A DNA stretch of 64,000 nt from contig CM050450.1 of NCBI GenBank assembly GCA_027563935.2, positions 94,052,439 to 94,116,438 on the forward strand, given 5' to 3'. The translations under genes and the position numbers were made by a program. This DNA is from Costus lasius (lineage: Eukaryota; Streptophyta; Magnoliopsida; Zingiberales; Costaceae). Shown in pieces: positions 44,893-56,049 of this stretch. Under the pieces are notes generated by a model. The model saw only the letters and a list, made by a program, of their open reading frames with translations, was not told the origin of the DNA and searched no databases. Within the stretch, counting starts at the first letter, position 1. Each line of letters begins with the position of its first letter.

Positions 44893-45283
44893 AGTTTTTG
44901 GTGCCGTTACCAAGGATTAGTCCAAGGTACATGCGTGCCAGATTTGTTGTGAAAAAAAAAATTGTGTGGAAAAAGATCTTGGAGACCTCATTCCTGTAAA
45001 CAAAAGCATTGATAGATTTAAATTGATACCGGGTGAAATCATGAGATTAAAAATTCTATTTATCATACGGTTGCAAAGTTTTATTTGATTGAGTTGTGAA
45101 TCTAGAAAATTGAGTTCTGAGGATGATATGTTTACTTGAAATTTTGTAAATCAATTGATAGAATTTTACATTGACAAGTTGTATTTTAAAAATTTATTGA
45201 GCATGAAAAGGTTATTCTTTTGATCAAACTTTGATTTCAAATTTTGATTTTTGCTTGAGGACAAGCAAAGTTTGAGCCTTATG
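44893..45283 (+). other. Miniature G2b internal region with PBS
   Basis: It holds a PBS-like TGGTGCCGTTACCAAGGA at 44899-44916, a short leader, and directly the 3' region ending with GAGGACAAGCAAAGTTTG at about 45257. The whole internal region is about 390 bp with no coding sequence. This is the layout of a TRIM-like or heavily deleted derivative. Confidence 0.7.
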
Positions 45284-46089
45284 GATCAAGATTTCTCCCT
45301 CGACGGTGAATCAAAATTAGGGCTTTCGGTCTCCCCGTAATCCTCTCATGAAAAGCTCCCCTTTTGCTTCTTACGGAATCCCCCAAAAACCTCTAGATCG
45401 TTCGCAATCATCTCTGTGAGAATCGGGCGTGGACATTGACCTGGGCGTCATGTTCAAAACCTATTTTACGGCCGTGTAATTGTTTACGGCTGGTGCCGTA
45501 AAATCTCTTGAGTCTTCTGTGCCGATGTCGTCTCGAAAAATATGGCCCGTAAAGTAGTTTACGTCCAGTACCGTAATTTCAGGGCAACTTTCTATTCTGA
45601 AACGGCTGGAAAATACGGCAATGAAATCCCTTACGGCAGGTACTGTAAAATCGGGTGAAGTTTCTGTTCTGACGCGCTCTGAAATATGGTACCGTAAAAT
45701 TGCTTACGGCCGGTACCGTAAAATCGGGAAATCTTTCTGTTAGAAAATCTTCACAAATTACGGCAGTGTTCGTATTTTACGGCACCATATGGAATTACGG
45801 TACCGTAAAATAGATTACGACACTACCGTAATTTGCTGGCTTGCTCCGATTTGCGTGAAATTTCTTGGGTGATCTCCTCTTGATGATGGTAATCTTTCTA
45901 TGTATTTGATTATGCTTAAAAACTCCTTAAAATAATGCCTTTTTACCTGAAAACCATGAAAAACCAAAACAGAAGTAGATTTTGCAATATTCAATGAATT
46001 TAGCATGGAAACAAGTAAAAGATCCTCAATTTTAGCATGAAAAGATATCAAAAATGATGCAAAATATACTACATATTTTGGTGTCATCA
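45284..46089 (-). repeat. G2b LTR fragment, inverse orientation
   Basis: It starts in mid-LTR (GATCAAGATTTCTCC, compare 42258) and runs to the LTR terminus GGTGTCATCA at 46089. It is fused on its left to plus-orientation 3' sequence. Palindromes include the perfect TTACGGTACCGTAA at 45795-45808. Confidence 0.8.
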
Positions 46090-47360
46090 CCTACTGAAGA
46101 TTACAGTCCTGGAAGCAAAGTCATCGGCTGGTTGGCGGCGAGAGATGATGCTGCACAGAAAAAAAATCAGAGTCACTAAATGAAGATTCTACTGCAAAAA
46201 TAAAATCAATGGAAACAGAGGCAGCAGAAGAAGTAAGAGGCTGCTGGTGGTAGAATCCAGTGTCGATGGCTGCAAACAGTGGTGTCAGAGGCAGATGCAG
46301 TGGTGGCGGTTGGGCTGCAGTTTCTGGTGAAAGTCGGAAGACAAGGAGCTACTAATGTTGATGGAAAGTAGTGCAGCCTATTGATTCAGTTACGAAAAGT
46401 AGCTATACCCAAGAATAAGATTTAATGATCCAAATAGAAAATTGACCAAGCCAAAAGGTAGAATAAAACTTTTTCTTTCAGGGCGTATGAAAATCAAAGG
46501 ATCAAAATCTGTCAGGAATTTTGGGTATCAGCAGAAAGAAAGCTAATCAGATTACTAGAATCAAAAACTGTACAAAAGTTAATTAGATTCGAAAAGTTGC
46601 TATGCTTCCTAGAATTGTAAGAAAAATATTTTCATGAAAACAACAAATCCAAGAGATAGAATGAAACATGTACTTCCAATTTCAAGTGAAAGATCAGGTT
46701 TCAACTCATCAAAGCATCTTAAAAATCTGCAGCAAAAGTGCTAATCAGATTAGTAAAAAAAAACTGCTGCAAAAATTAATCAGTTACCAAAAGATGTTGT
46801 GTTATATGATGATTTATGAACCTTAAAATTCAATAAAAATATCCAAATAATAGACAAAGATGAGTAGTTCCATGATGTGCCAAATATCAAATATTTTGCC
46901 AACCTAGTTTCTTAAAATCACAATGAGAAAACACCTAATCAGATAAGCAGAATGCAGGAAGCAGAATGTAGATTATGAAAGAATTACGGTACCGTAAATT
47001 TAGTTATGGCACTGCCGTAATTTTCACAAAAATCTCTAAACTCTTGGGTTGAAAATCACACAAAATTATAGCACATGAAGTCAAAAACGGACCGAAAATA
47101 TGGTACTGTAAAAATTATTACGGTAGTACCGTAAAAGAGGCAAAACTCTCGGGATGAAATCAGACCAAAATTACGGCACCATGTAAAAGATTACGGCAGT
47201 GCCGTATTTTGCACAAAATTCAATTTTCCCTACAAAAATAAAAGAAAAATTAATTCTAAAAATAAATTAAAAGAAAAGAAACTAAGCTAAGTAAAAGTTC
47301 TTAGGTTGCCTCCCAAGAAGCACTAATTTTTAGGTCATTAGCTTAACCAAAAAGCAAATA
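46090..47360 (-). other. G2 3' region, inverse, with palindromes
   Basis: It matches 27630-28860 inverted. A perfect TTACGGTACCGTAA lies at 46984-46997 and further imperfect palindromes at 47095-47215. The complement of the conserved GGGAGGCAAC block lies at about 47304. No gene is present. Confidence 0.72.
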
Positions 47361-48351
47361 TCATGGCAAAGCAGATGGATCAGTACCATAGTAAATAGCA
47401 TGTAATTTTCTACATTTTCGTTGTCCAAAAAGTTTAGCCACTAATCCAAACATCCAAAATTTCATATAAATCATGATCGACATGACTTTTTCAAGTATGC
47501 CGAAATCAAAATCAAAATTTTCAATTCCACTCCAAGGATATTCAATGATCTTCCTATATTTATCAGAAAATAAAATCATTAGTCATTTCTTCAAATTTTT
47601 ATCTTTAATTACAATAGGACTTCCATCAAAATATTTAAGTATTGGATCATCAAAATAGTCTTTCTGTCTCACATTAGATTCCTCAATAAAGCATAATTTT
47701 TCAAATAAATCAGAAGATTGAATAGAAGATATGGGCAAAACAATAGAGTGAGATTCAACAATATTTGTAATATTCAAATCCTTTTCAAGTTCCTCATGCA
47801 AATCATCAAATAATTTGTCAATTTCAAAATTACCATCAAAATTAGAGTGAGACTTTTCAAAATCAATTTCCTTATGCTTTTTCAAAAATAATTCATCATC
47901 AGAATAATCAAAATCAGAATCGTATGAAAAATCATAATGAGATTTGTCAATGTTCGCAAAAGAATCAATTTCAGATTTAATAGAATCAGAGTTAACCACA
48001 AAAGACTTATCACTAATTTCAATAATATCACCAAAATCAAAGTGGGTCTCAACAATATCTGTAATTTTCAAACCATTATCAAGTTCTTCATTCCATTCAT
48101 CAGATTTAACCATAAATAAGTTTTCATAAAAAGAATCAATTTCACTAGAATCAAAAAGGGATTTTTTCATAATCAATTTCCTCAAACTTTTCTACAAATA
48201 AATTATCAAATGAATCAATTTTACAATCATCAAAATCAGAGTGAAATTCACCAATGTTCACATAAGGCTCAATTTCAAAATTAACAAAATCAGAGGAGGA
48301 CTTTTCTAAATCAATTTCCTTAGTTTCCCAATCAAACTCAAATAAACAATC
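47361..48351 (-). pseudogene. G2 ORF2 (inverse copy), acidic protein of unknown function
   Basis: It follows the ORF1 stop directly in frame, as in the copy at 26799-27629. It shares the acidic repeats (FEIDKLFDD, HEELEKDL), the block DLFEKLCF.EESN.RQKDYF and the basic C-terminus MKFWMFGLVAKLFGQRKCRK. A TGA at 47583-47585 interrupts it where the plus copy has a Gly codon; there is also a frame change near 48170. Conservation of the protein rather than only the DNA should be tested by a synonymous/nonsynonymous comparison. Confidence 0.6.
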
Positions 48352-48882
48352 TCATTGTGCTATTTGGGTTTTTAACATTTCAGTATGAGCACGCATATTA
48401 TCCATCCCAGAATTCATTTGTTTAAAGGTCACATGTGACTCCTCACTTTGTTTCATGAACTTTTCAAACATCAACTCTAAGCTAGATTTTTTAGTGTCCT
48501 CAAAGCATGGTTCTGAAATATAGTTTGACCAATCACCATAAAAAGAAGTTTTGTGATTTTCCCATCTAGAATTGTGCTTATCATTTTGATACCATGATGA
48601 ATTGGAATTTGGAGAAATTAAAATTTTGCAATCAGAAGTATAATGATCAAAACATCTACAAATATCACATCTAATAGAAGAATAAGATTTCATAACAGGG
48701 TACATATTAAAAGCGTCGAATTTATGAGCCAAATAATCTAACTTATCTACAATAGTGCACCATGAATCATCTTCATACCTTTCTTGTGGCATGTATATCT
48801 CACCTCCTTCAGTTGCCCACGAGTTGTGATTAAAAGACATATCTTCAAATCTGTCATGAACAGAAAGATTATACAACACCAA
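48352..48882 (-). CDS. G2 ORF1 (inverse copy): gag-like protein with intact CCHC
   Basis: 176 codons with a complete zinc knuckle CDICRCFDHYTSDC (CX2CX4HX4C). The C-terminal half is helical and ends KTQIAQ, followed by TGA. It is longer than the plus copy, which has lost about 35 residues around SNSSWYQNDKHNS. It resembles the C-terminal part of Athila gag, with the capsid region missing. It might bind element RNA; this is inferred from the zinc knuckle only. Confidence 0.65.
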   Translation of the reverse strand: MVLYNLSVHDRFEDMSFNHNSWATEGGEIYMPQERYEDDSWCTIVDKLDYLAHKFDAFNMYPVMKSYSSIRCDICRCFDHYTSDCKILISPNSNSSWYQNDKHNSRWENHKTSFYGDWSNYISEPCFEDTKKSSLELMFEKFMKQSEESHVTFKQMNSGMDNMRAHTEMLKTQIAQ

Positions 48883-49076
48883 TCAATTAGAATTTTTTTT
48901 CAAAATATGTAAAAAAAACAAAAGACAAGCAAATACAAAATTTCTAGATATCACAATTCTGTCAAAACCGTGAAGATCCAAAACCTGCAAAAACAAAAAC
49001 AACAAAGTTAAATCTAAAACAAATAAAACTTAGTCTAGCAATACTAACAACTATTTTGATATTAACAAAACTAAGG

Positions 49077-49094
49077 TCCCCGGCAACGGCGCCA
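49077..49094 (-). promoter_or_regulatory. G2 primer binding site (tRNA-Asp)
   Basis: The plus strand reads TCCCCGGCAACGGCGCCA, the complement of TGGCGCCGTTGCCGGGGA, an intact Athila-type tRNA-Asp PBS. Confidence 0.93.
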
Positions 49095-49100
49095 AAAACT

Positions 49101-51014
49101 TGTTGTACACCGCAAGTACACGGATACTCGAAGTAATAAAGAAAAATATCGAACCACAGAGACCTCGTTGTTAAGTACCTACGAATTGAATTCTCACTAG
49201 CTAAACAAATCGAGAATGATGAAAGTAAACAATCGAAATGGTATACGGAAATATCAAAGAGAGAATCTGGGACTAGGGGTTCATCCACCTTAATTTTAAT
49301 GATTAGAAGGGAATAAAATATTGTCAGTCAGATTTCATTATGATAAAGATGTAATTTACTTCATAAAGGAATTAACTCGCTCTCGCGCCGATAATTATAC
49401 AAAGAACCAATCCTCACTCTCGTGCAGGATCTATTCAATGCTAAAAATAAGTAAATTATTGACAAAGAACTCGAGGATCACTCTCGTGCATCCGAATTCT
49501 AAGTCAAATATCTCAAGAGAAACTATGTATTTTCATACCATAATTTCTCAGGTTCTACTTAAGGTTCTCTGATGATCAGATATTTAATCTCTTACAATAT
49601 CAAGTCAAGTCTAACACAATAACTCAATCCAAAGATCAAAAAATCGACATGGCAATAGAATTACTAAAAATCAAAATTAAGAACAATACCTAATCTCTTA
49701 CGATAAGTTCTAAACTCAATGATTCTAGGGTTCCAAATTTTGCAATCAACTTCTTAGTCTATTTCATAAAATTCTAAAACATGCTGAAAACATGAGACTA
49801 AGGAGAATTATAAACAATCATCACATAAGTATAATTATCATAACAAAATCATCATGACGATATTAACAATGTCTAGTCATTAAGAAGTTAAGGGGATAAC
49901 ACCCCCATGTCCCAAAAGATGTCTAAGTTAGCATGATGGAAGAATTACAGCAAAACACAATTTTAGAATGATTAGAAATCGAAAGGGAGGAGTAAAAATT
50001 ACAAAATAGGGCTGTAATCAAAATTACAGCCCGTAATTTGTGTGGAGTCACGGTGAACAGTGCACGCGACCACTCTTTTGTTGATTTCTCCCTCGATCGG
50101 TCTCCTTTCACTCTGAAACTTTTGTGGTGTGTTCTCCTTCCCCAGGCAAAGCTTCCTTTGAAATATCGTGGCCAGAGATGGTCTGTGCGATGAACGGCAA
50201 CAAATCCTAGCGCTGCCGCTATTCCCTGAAATTCTCTGTGAAGTGTTAATCAAAATTGTTCCTTTTGCTTTGAAAATCTCCTCCTCCTTATTTTGAGTCT
50301 TCCCCTTTTTACGGATCTTCAATTGGTGCCCTAAATCTCGAGAAATCATCTTTTTATGTTTTCGGCGAAAAAATCGGGAAACTGGGCTGATAATTACAGT
50401 ACCGTGATGAACTGCCATAATGGCTTCGGAGGTTTCTGTAAGAAATTTGTCCAAAATTACGGCACCGTAAAATTCATCGCGATAGTGCTGTAATCTTCTC
50501 TTTTGTTTTTGAAAGTTTATGTATGAATTCCGTCCAAAATCACGGTACCGTAAGAATAACTACGGCAGTGCCGTAATTCGTCTGAGATACTCTGAAGTGT
50601 CTACCTGTATCTGGACTGAAATCACGACACCGTAAAATTAATTACGGTAGTGCCGTAATTTTCCAAAAAATTTGCTGTGAGCTGCTGCCGTGAAATCTAT
50701 TACGATAGTGCCATAATCTCATATTACGGCCGTGAAATTAATTATGGCACTGCCGTAATTTCTCTAGAAACCTTGGTTTGACTTAAAATTTGATGTGCAA
50801 ACTCCTCTTGATGATTAGGACTCACTCATGTATCGAAATTGCTTGAAAAAGCGTGATAATGATGTCTTTTTACCTAAATTGATCAAAAACCAAAGAAGGT
50901 GTAGATTTTGAAGTATTTGACAATTAAGATATAAAAATAAAGCAAAAGAGCAAAATTATAACTCAAAAGGTTAATTAATCAGTACAAAAAATACTATAAA
51001 ATTTAGAGTCATTA
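49101..51014 (-). repeat. G2 5' LTR, inverse orientation
   Basis: About 1.9 kb, TGTTGTACACCGCAAG on the left to GAGTCATTA on the right. The outer end reads TAATGACTC instead of the family TGATGACACC. Palindromes lie at about 50390-50760, including several on a roughly 70-75 bp spacing. Confidence 0.82.
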
Positions 51015-52068
51015 GTACATGTATGAATAACAATATTGAAAATCAAAATTTTATTTTATGAAAGAAATGTTATTGTTAGATATATTATGCACTTCTATTG
51101 AAGTGTCATGTTAAGAAATAAAAACTGATATAATGGTACATGGAAGGAAATATATTGGTTTGATGATATATAACCGTCATGACCCTTATTAGTTCTTATA
51201 CTTAATTATGACTCATGATGTAACAAATGTATGTTGATTGTTATTTAAGCACATTATGAGTGATACCTTATGAAATTATAAATGATATCAACACATGAGC
51301 CAAGTGCGAGAACATATGAAATGTCACATGCTTATTTTGAAAAGACACATCTAACAGATATGTAAGTTATGTAATAACTACTTGATGAGAGCAGTTACTA
51401 AAGATAGTTAGAAGGGGAAAAACTAGCCCCCTCTCTTCTTGCCGACTATTGCTATTAAAATACTTATCAAATTGAAAGCATAAAGAATCTAAGAAAAATG
51501 AGGGAATATCAATTAATAAAAAAAGACTACAACTTCAAGATCTACATTCGTGGATAAAGATAAGTATTTTATTTTGTTCAATTATAAGAATAATAAATTC
51601 TTATGTTGTCTTATTGGTGCTGTTAATTAAGAATATAAAACATAAATGTTATAAGACACATATTATTATCGAATTATTATGAATTAACATCAAGTTGATG
51701 AGAACGGATGAGTTTCTTTCGTCAATGGATTTTATTTGATTATATATAGTGTCCTGCTTTATGGAAGCGAAGGAGTAGATGCTTTATTACTTTTTATTTT
51801 AATATATCAACAAAAGATTTCCTGACTCATTAACGACCCATTCATGTTATATATTTGTAGTGAACAATTGCTTAAGTTACGAGAGCGATTGCCTGAACCA
51901 ATAAGAAACTCACACGTAGTCCATTTTTGATCTAACCTTTACTTATTTTCTAATTAGTTGTGCTATAACTTTGTCCATGCAAGATCACAAATTTAGTAAG
52001 CAAGAAATGGTATTACTGTTGTTGATGCTCTATTTCAAATCACAAACCTTTCAGCATAATCCACCGAT
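51015..52068. other. AT-rich intergenic DNA upstream of the GLP pseudogene
   Basis: I see no ORF, repeat partner or transposon end in this kilobase. It is the former promoter side of the germin-like gene. TATA-like stretches occur at about 51742 (TATATATAG) and 51858 (TATATATTTG), but neither is convincing as a promoter. Confidence 0.5.
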
Positions 52069-52204
52069 ATGGCAGCCAAATACAACAGCCTCCTAGCTTT
52101 TTCTCTGCTTGCCTTGGCTACCTCATATGTCTTGCTTCTGATCCTAGTCCTCTCCGGGACTTGTGTGTCGCCGATTGTAACTCCAAAGGTTTTGGATATA
52201 TTTA

Positions 52205-52500
52205 TGTTAAAATATTAATTTTTTTAAAAAATATAAACTTAAAAATTGCAATATCTAAAATGAATGCATCGCCTTGAAAGAAACGCATCTAAAATTTCAG
52301 CCGCTGTTACATCGGGAGCAACAAAATGCCTCGGACTTACTGCATCACCTTAGACAAGAAGAAGATGCTTCGATCAAATTTCTGTATTTAATTTTATAAT
52401 TAATTCATTGGAGATCAAGAGCTCATCTCCTTCCTATTTAATGCCATGTATTCTTTTTGTTTCATGAATGGGATTGAGCTAAGTGTCCTTCTCACTGGTC
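52205..52500 (+). repeat. C2 left LTR (partial)
   Basis: It is homologous to 57766-58060, sharing AAATTGCAAT, GATCAAATTT and GAGATCAAGAGCT. The match fades at about 52500, after which the sequence is unrelated to the right LTR end. Confidence 0.75.
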
Positions 52501-52982
52501 CAGTTTTTAATAAACTATTATTAGAACGAATAAAATATCCTAACCAAAGTCACCGCTGCCGGAGAAGCTTGCTATCTCCATTGACGAGCTAATGATCTCG
52601 TCACCGTACAGCCAAAACTGCTGTGAAGGATCGCCGAACCTTTTTGTGGCGAGTGAAGCAGCCAGAAGAGGAGAGCAACGAAAAATTGGGTTAAAATCTC
52701 GTATAGTAACCACCAGTGAGCTTACCACATAAATAGCACATTCAAAATTTTTGTTTTATGCTACTGGACTGCGGTTGATTTTGAAAAGTCAAAATTTGGT
52801 TTAATCAAAAGGGTATGCGGCTGATTTGAGAAAATCTAGTTTTATCAAAAGAGGGAGCGGCTGTTGTGAAAAAAAAAAATTGATTTAGAAAATCAAACTT
52901 GGTCAAAATTGAATCAGATTCATGTTTCTAAATAAATTTTCCAAGCACAACACAATATACGGAAATTAGATATGATTTCAAA
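52501..52982. other. Unassigned C2 leader or foreign segment
   Basis: A 62-codon minus ORF (52540-52728) and a GC-richer patch lie between the left LTR match and gag. I do not recognise them. The part from about 52750 contains short A/T-rich direct repeats (TTGATTT.GAAAA.TC) and may be C2 leader. Confidence 0.4.
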
Positions 52983-53904
52983 ATGGCAAATAGCCATTCA
53001 GTAACCTTTCAAATTCCTAAGTTTTCAAATAACAGACATAATAATTGGTGATTCCAATTGAAATCAATTTTGGATGCTTACGAGGATGAATGTTTAATTC
53101 GAGATGACATTAATATGCTTACGCAAACCGAGAAAGATACAAAGAAGAAGGATTAGAAAGCTATCACCAAGCAGTTGACGATGCAATATTCAAGGAAGCG
53201 TACAATGCAACAAAAAGAAAACAAATTTGAAAAATATTTCGGGTTATATGCAATAACAGTGTTAAAGTATGAAAGTTACCACCTCCGAAGTGAATTTGAA
53301 ATAGTAAATATAAAGGAATCCGAAAAAGCATTAGATTACATCTCCAAGTCGGAACAATTGCAAACCAAAGTAGAAGAATTGAAAAAGAGATAGCTGAGCT
53401 CAAGTAATTAAAAAAAATGCTTAAATGACTAATAGAGAAATTTCTTTATATAGTAATAGCTATTGAAGAAGCAAAAGATCTAGATATAATAATTATTGAA
53501 GAATTTACTGGATCACTAAAAGCACATTAAGAGAAGCTAAATTAGAGAAAGAAACAACCTATCAAATAAGTTCTTTAGAAAAAACTAAACTTAAACTAAA
53601 TTGGAGGAAGAAACAACCTATCAAATAAGTTATTTAGACAAAACTAAACTTAAAAGGAGAGAACTAATAGAAGCAATACAAACTTTAGAGGATGTGGAAG
53701 AGCTAAAGGGCAAAGCCATAATTTGGAAGAGTAGGACGAGGTAGATATAATACTCTTTAAAATAAAAAAAGCACTCTTCGCTTTAATCCAACAAGAGGTC
53801 ATGATCAAGGAACAGGAAGAAGACAACAGTATCAGCTAAGGTATGACAAGTTAAAGGTACAATGCTATAATTGTCAAGGCTATGGACATCTTTCATGTGA
53901 ATGC
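52983..53904 (+). pseudogene. C2 gag remnant with CCHC zinc knuckle
   Basis: The frame begins at the ATG at 52983 (MANSHSVTFQIPKF), the typical start of plant Copia gags. A TGA follows within 25 codons. A 72-codon open piece lies at 53175-53393. After a broken stretch an intact zinc knuckle, CYNCQGYGHLSCEC, is found at 53863-53904. A locally duplicated 50-bp segment (GAAGAAACAACCTATC at 53556 and 53608) adds to the disruption. Confidence 0.8.
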
Positions 53905-53991
53905 AAGAATTCAAAAATTGATGCTACTGCTAACCCTTGTCATCAAGAAAGTAACCATAAAGTTATTTCAACTCTTTTTATTGCTTATAAA

Positions 53992-54457
53992 GATTTGAGA
54001 CAAACTAATAAATCTTCATGGTACCTTGATACTGGAACTAGTAATCATATATGTGGAAATAAATCACTGTTCATAGACATGGACGAGAATATCAATGGCA
54101 CCATCACCTTCGGTGACTATTCAAAAATACCTATAAGAGGAAACGGTAAAATCCTAATAAGAATGAAAGATGGTCCTCATCGATTCATTTCAAATGTTTA
54201 CTATGCTCCTAACATGAATAAAAATATTTTAAGCATGGGACAATTATTTGAAAAGGGATATACTTTTTATTTTAAGCATGGGACAATTATTTGAAAAGGG
54301 ATATACTTTTTATTCTATTAGTCATAGCTTGTATTTGAAAGATAATGTAGGAACTATGCTCATTAGAGTACCAATGACACATAACCGATTGTTTGTGCTA
54401 TCAATACAGACAGGAGAAGCAAAATACCTAAAGACAAGCTACAAGGAATCATCATAG
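53992..54457 (+). pseudogene. C2 protease and GAG-pre-integrase remnant
   Basis: It encodes SSWYLDTGTSNHIC with an intact catalytic DTG, then the conserved VYYAPNMNKNILSMGQL block. A perfect 43-bp tandem duplication (54225-54267 and 54268-54310) repeats SMGQLFEKGYTFY and shifts the frame, so the coding match continues in another frame to about 54457. Confidence 0.85.
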
Positions 54458-54483
54458 CTATGACATTTACAATTTGTTTACTA

Positions 54484-55225
54484 GGAGGGACGAGAGGGTG
54501 GGAGGGCTGAAATTTTAAAAAATCTCTTGTTTGCCGAGAGAGACAGATCTAAAGAGAAGGATTTATAGGGGGATGGCTGAGGGTAAAATCCCTCCTTTTA
54601 GATCCGCCCAAATCAGGCGGATCAACGCGTGTGACGAAAGGAAGCTCACAGCCACCTCGTCCGGCTCATCCTTCCCTCCACTCGTAGGTGCCTCGTGGAT
54701 GCCGCTCGCTGGGGAAAGCTTGCGAACGCCACTCGCTGCCCAACTCCGCTGGATTTCACTGCTCGCCGCTCATGGACGCCGCTTGCAGACGAAAGCTCGT
54801 GGACACCGTCGCTGCTATGCTTCACTGGATTTCGCCGCTCGCTGCCCTGCTTTGCTAGATTTCGCCGCTCACTGCCCTGCTCCGCTGAATTTCGCCCCTC
54901 GCAGACGAAAGCTCGCGGACGCTGCTCGATGCCCTGCTCTGTTGGATTTCGCCGCTCGCTACCCCATTCGCCGCTCACACGCGCCGCTCGCCGCCCCGCT
55001 TGCAGCCAAAAGCTCGAAGATGTCTTCGCCTCTCGCAGACGGACATCACGGAGGCCGCTCGCGGAAGGGCACTCACCGCTCTTGGAAGCGGACGCGTAAC
55101 ACTGGATTTTCGAACACATGATTTTCATGTGATAGATTTTATCCTCCTATATTTCCCTTCTTTTCTTTTTTTTTCATCCTTCCTATATTTTCATCCATCC
55201 TTCCTATTTTCCTGTCCCTCGTAGT
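54484..55225. mobile_element. GC-rich insert within C2
   Basis: About 740 bp of strikingly GC-rich sequence interrupts C2 between GAG-pre-integrase and integrase. It contains degenerate direct repeats of about 30-60 bp (GCCCTGCT...ATTTCGCCGCTCGC at 54850-54960; GCAGACGAAAGCTCG at 54785 and 54901). Its ends resemble short inverted repeats (GGAGGGACGAG at 54484, complement of CTGTCCCTCG at 55211). This suggests a non-autonomous DNA transposon, but no clear target duplication is visible. ORFs of 134-196 codons on both strands reflect the GC bias and repeats; none looks like a known protein. Confidence 0.45.
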
Positions 55226-56049
55226 ATACACACCCTTAAGGTTAGGCCATATCAACTTTGATGGACTCAGAAGTATGACCAATAATAGATTGGTAAGAGG
55301 GCAAGACAGCCTAGGAAGAGCTTTCCAAATGAGTCTCAGTCAAGATCATCCAAGTCCATCTAATTGATACACACAAATATGTGCGGGTTAATTACCCTAT
55401 ACTTTGGTAAGAATAAGTATTTTCTCTTGTTCATTAATGATTTTAGTAGAAAAACATGAATATATTTTCTCAAAGAAAAATTAGAAGCATTTGCATGTTT
55501 TCAAAAATTTATAGCCTTTGTGGAGAAAGATAGTGGATACAGGATCCAAGCTATGAGATATGATAGAAGGGAAGAGATCATCTCCAAAAATTATTAAGAA
55601 TTCTGCGACACTCATGGGATACGATGATTCCTAATTGCACCAAGATCGCCTCTACAAAATGGAGTTGTCGAAAGAAAAAATTAGATAGTCCTAAACATGG
55701 CCAGAAGTATAATGAAAACAAAGGGAATGTTGAAAGAATTTTAGGCTCAAGCCATGGACTGTGTCGTCTACATCTAGAACATATGTAAAACAAAGGCATT
55801 TAATAAAAAGACTCCTATTGAAGCATGGAGAAGAGTAAGACCTTCAATGACTCACCTAAAGGTATTTGGTAGTATATCTTATGCTCACATTCACGATGAA
55901 CATCGTACTAAGCTTGATGATAAAAGAAGAAAATATATATTTGTTGCTTATGATTCAAAGACAAAAGGGTATAAGCTATATGATCCAATCAAGGGGAAAA
56001 TTTTTGTCAGTAGAGATGTAGAATTCGTTGAGGAAGCTATATGGGATTA
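55226..56049 (+). pseudogene. C2 integrase remnant
   Basis: It resumes with the GAG-pre-integrase end (RLGHINFDGLRSM) and continues through a heavily mutated integrase core. The C-terminal block THLKVFGSISYAHIHDEHRTKLDDK...YKLYDPIKGKIFVSRDVEF ends at about 56049. Multiple stops are present. Confidence 0.82.

Larger units (their letters stand above)
46090..51014 (-). mobile_element. Second G2 non-autonomous element, inverse orientation
   Basis: In its own orientation it has a 5' LTR (51014-49101), PBS (49094-49077), ORF1 (48882-48352), ORF2 (48351-47361), the GGGAGGCAAC block at about 47305 and a palindrome-bearing 3' region. It lacks its own intact 3' LTR: 46089 is the end of a G2b LTR joined directly to truncated internal sequence. 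It encodes no pol. Confidence 0.78.

Noticed and set aside
52190..52210. ATTTA as the C2 target-site duplication
   Set aside because: ATTTA precedes the left LTR, but on the right it occurs only inside sequence that does not end in CA. No consistent boundary could be set.
54531..55121. 196-codon plus ORF and overlapping 160-codon minus ORF as genes
   Set aside because: Both lie in the GC-rich repeat island, overlap on opposite strands, consist of degenerate repeats rich in Arg/Ala/Ser/Pro, and show no known domain.
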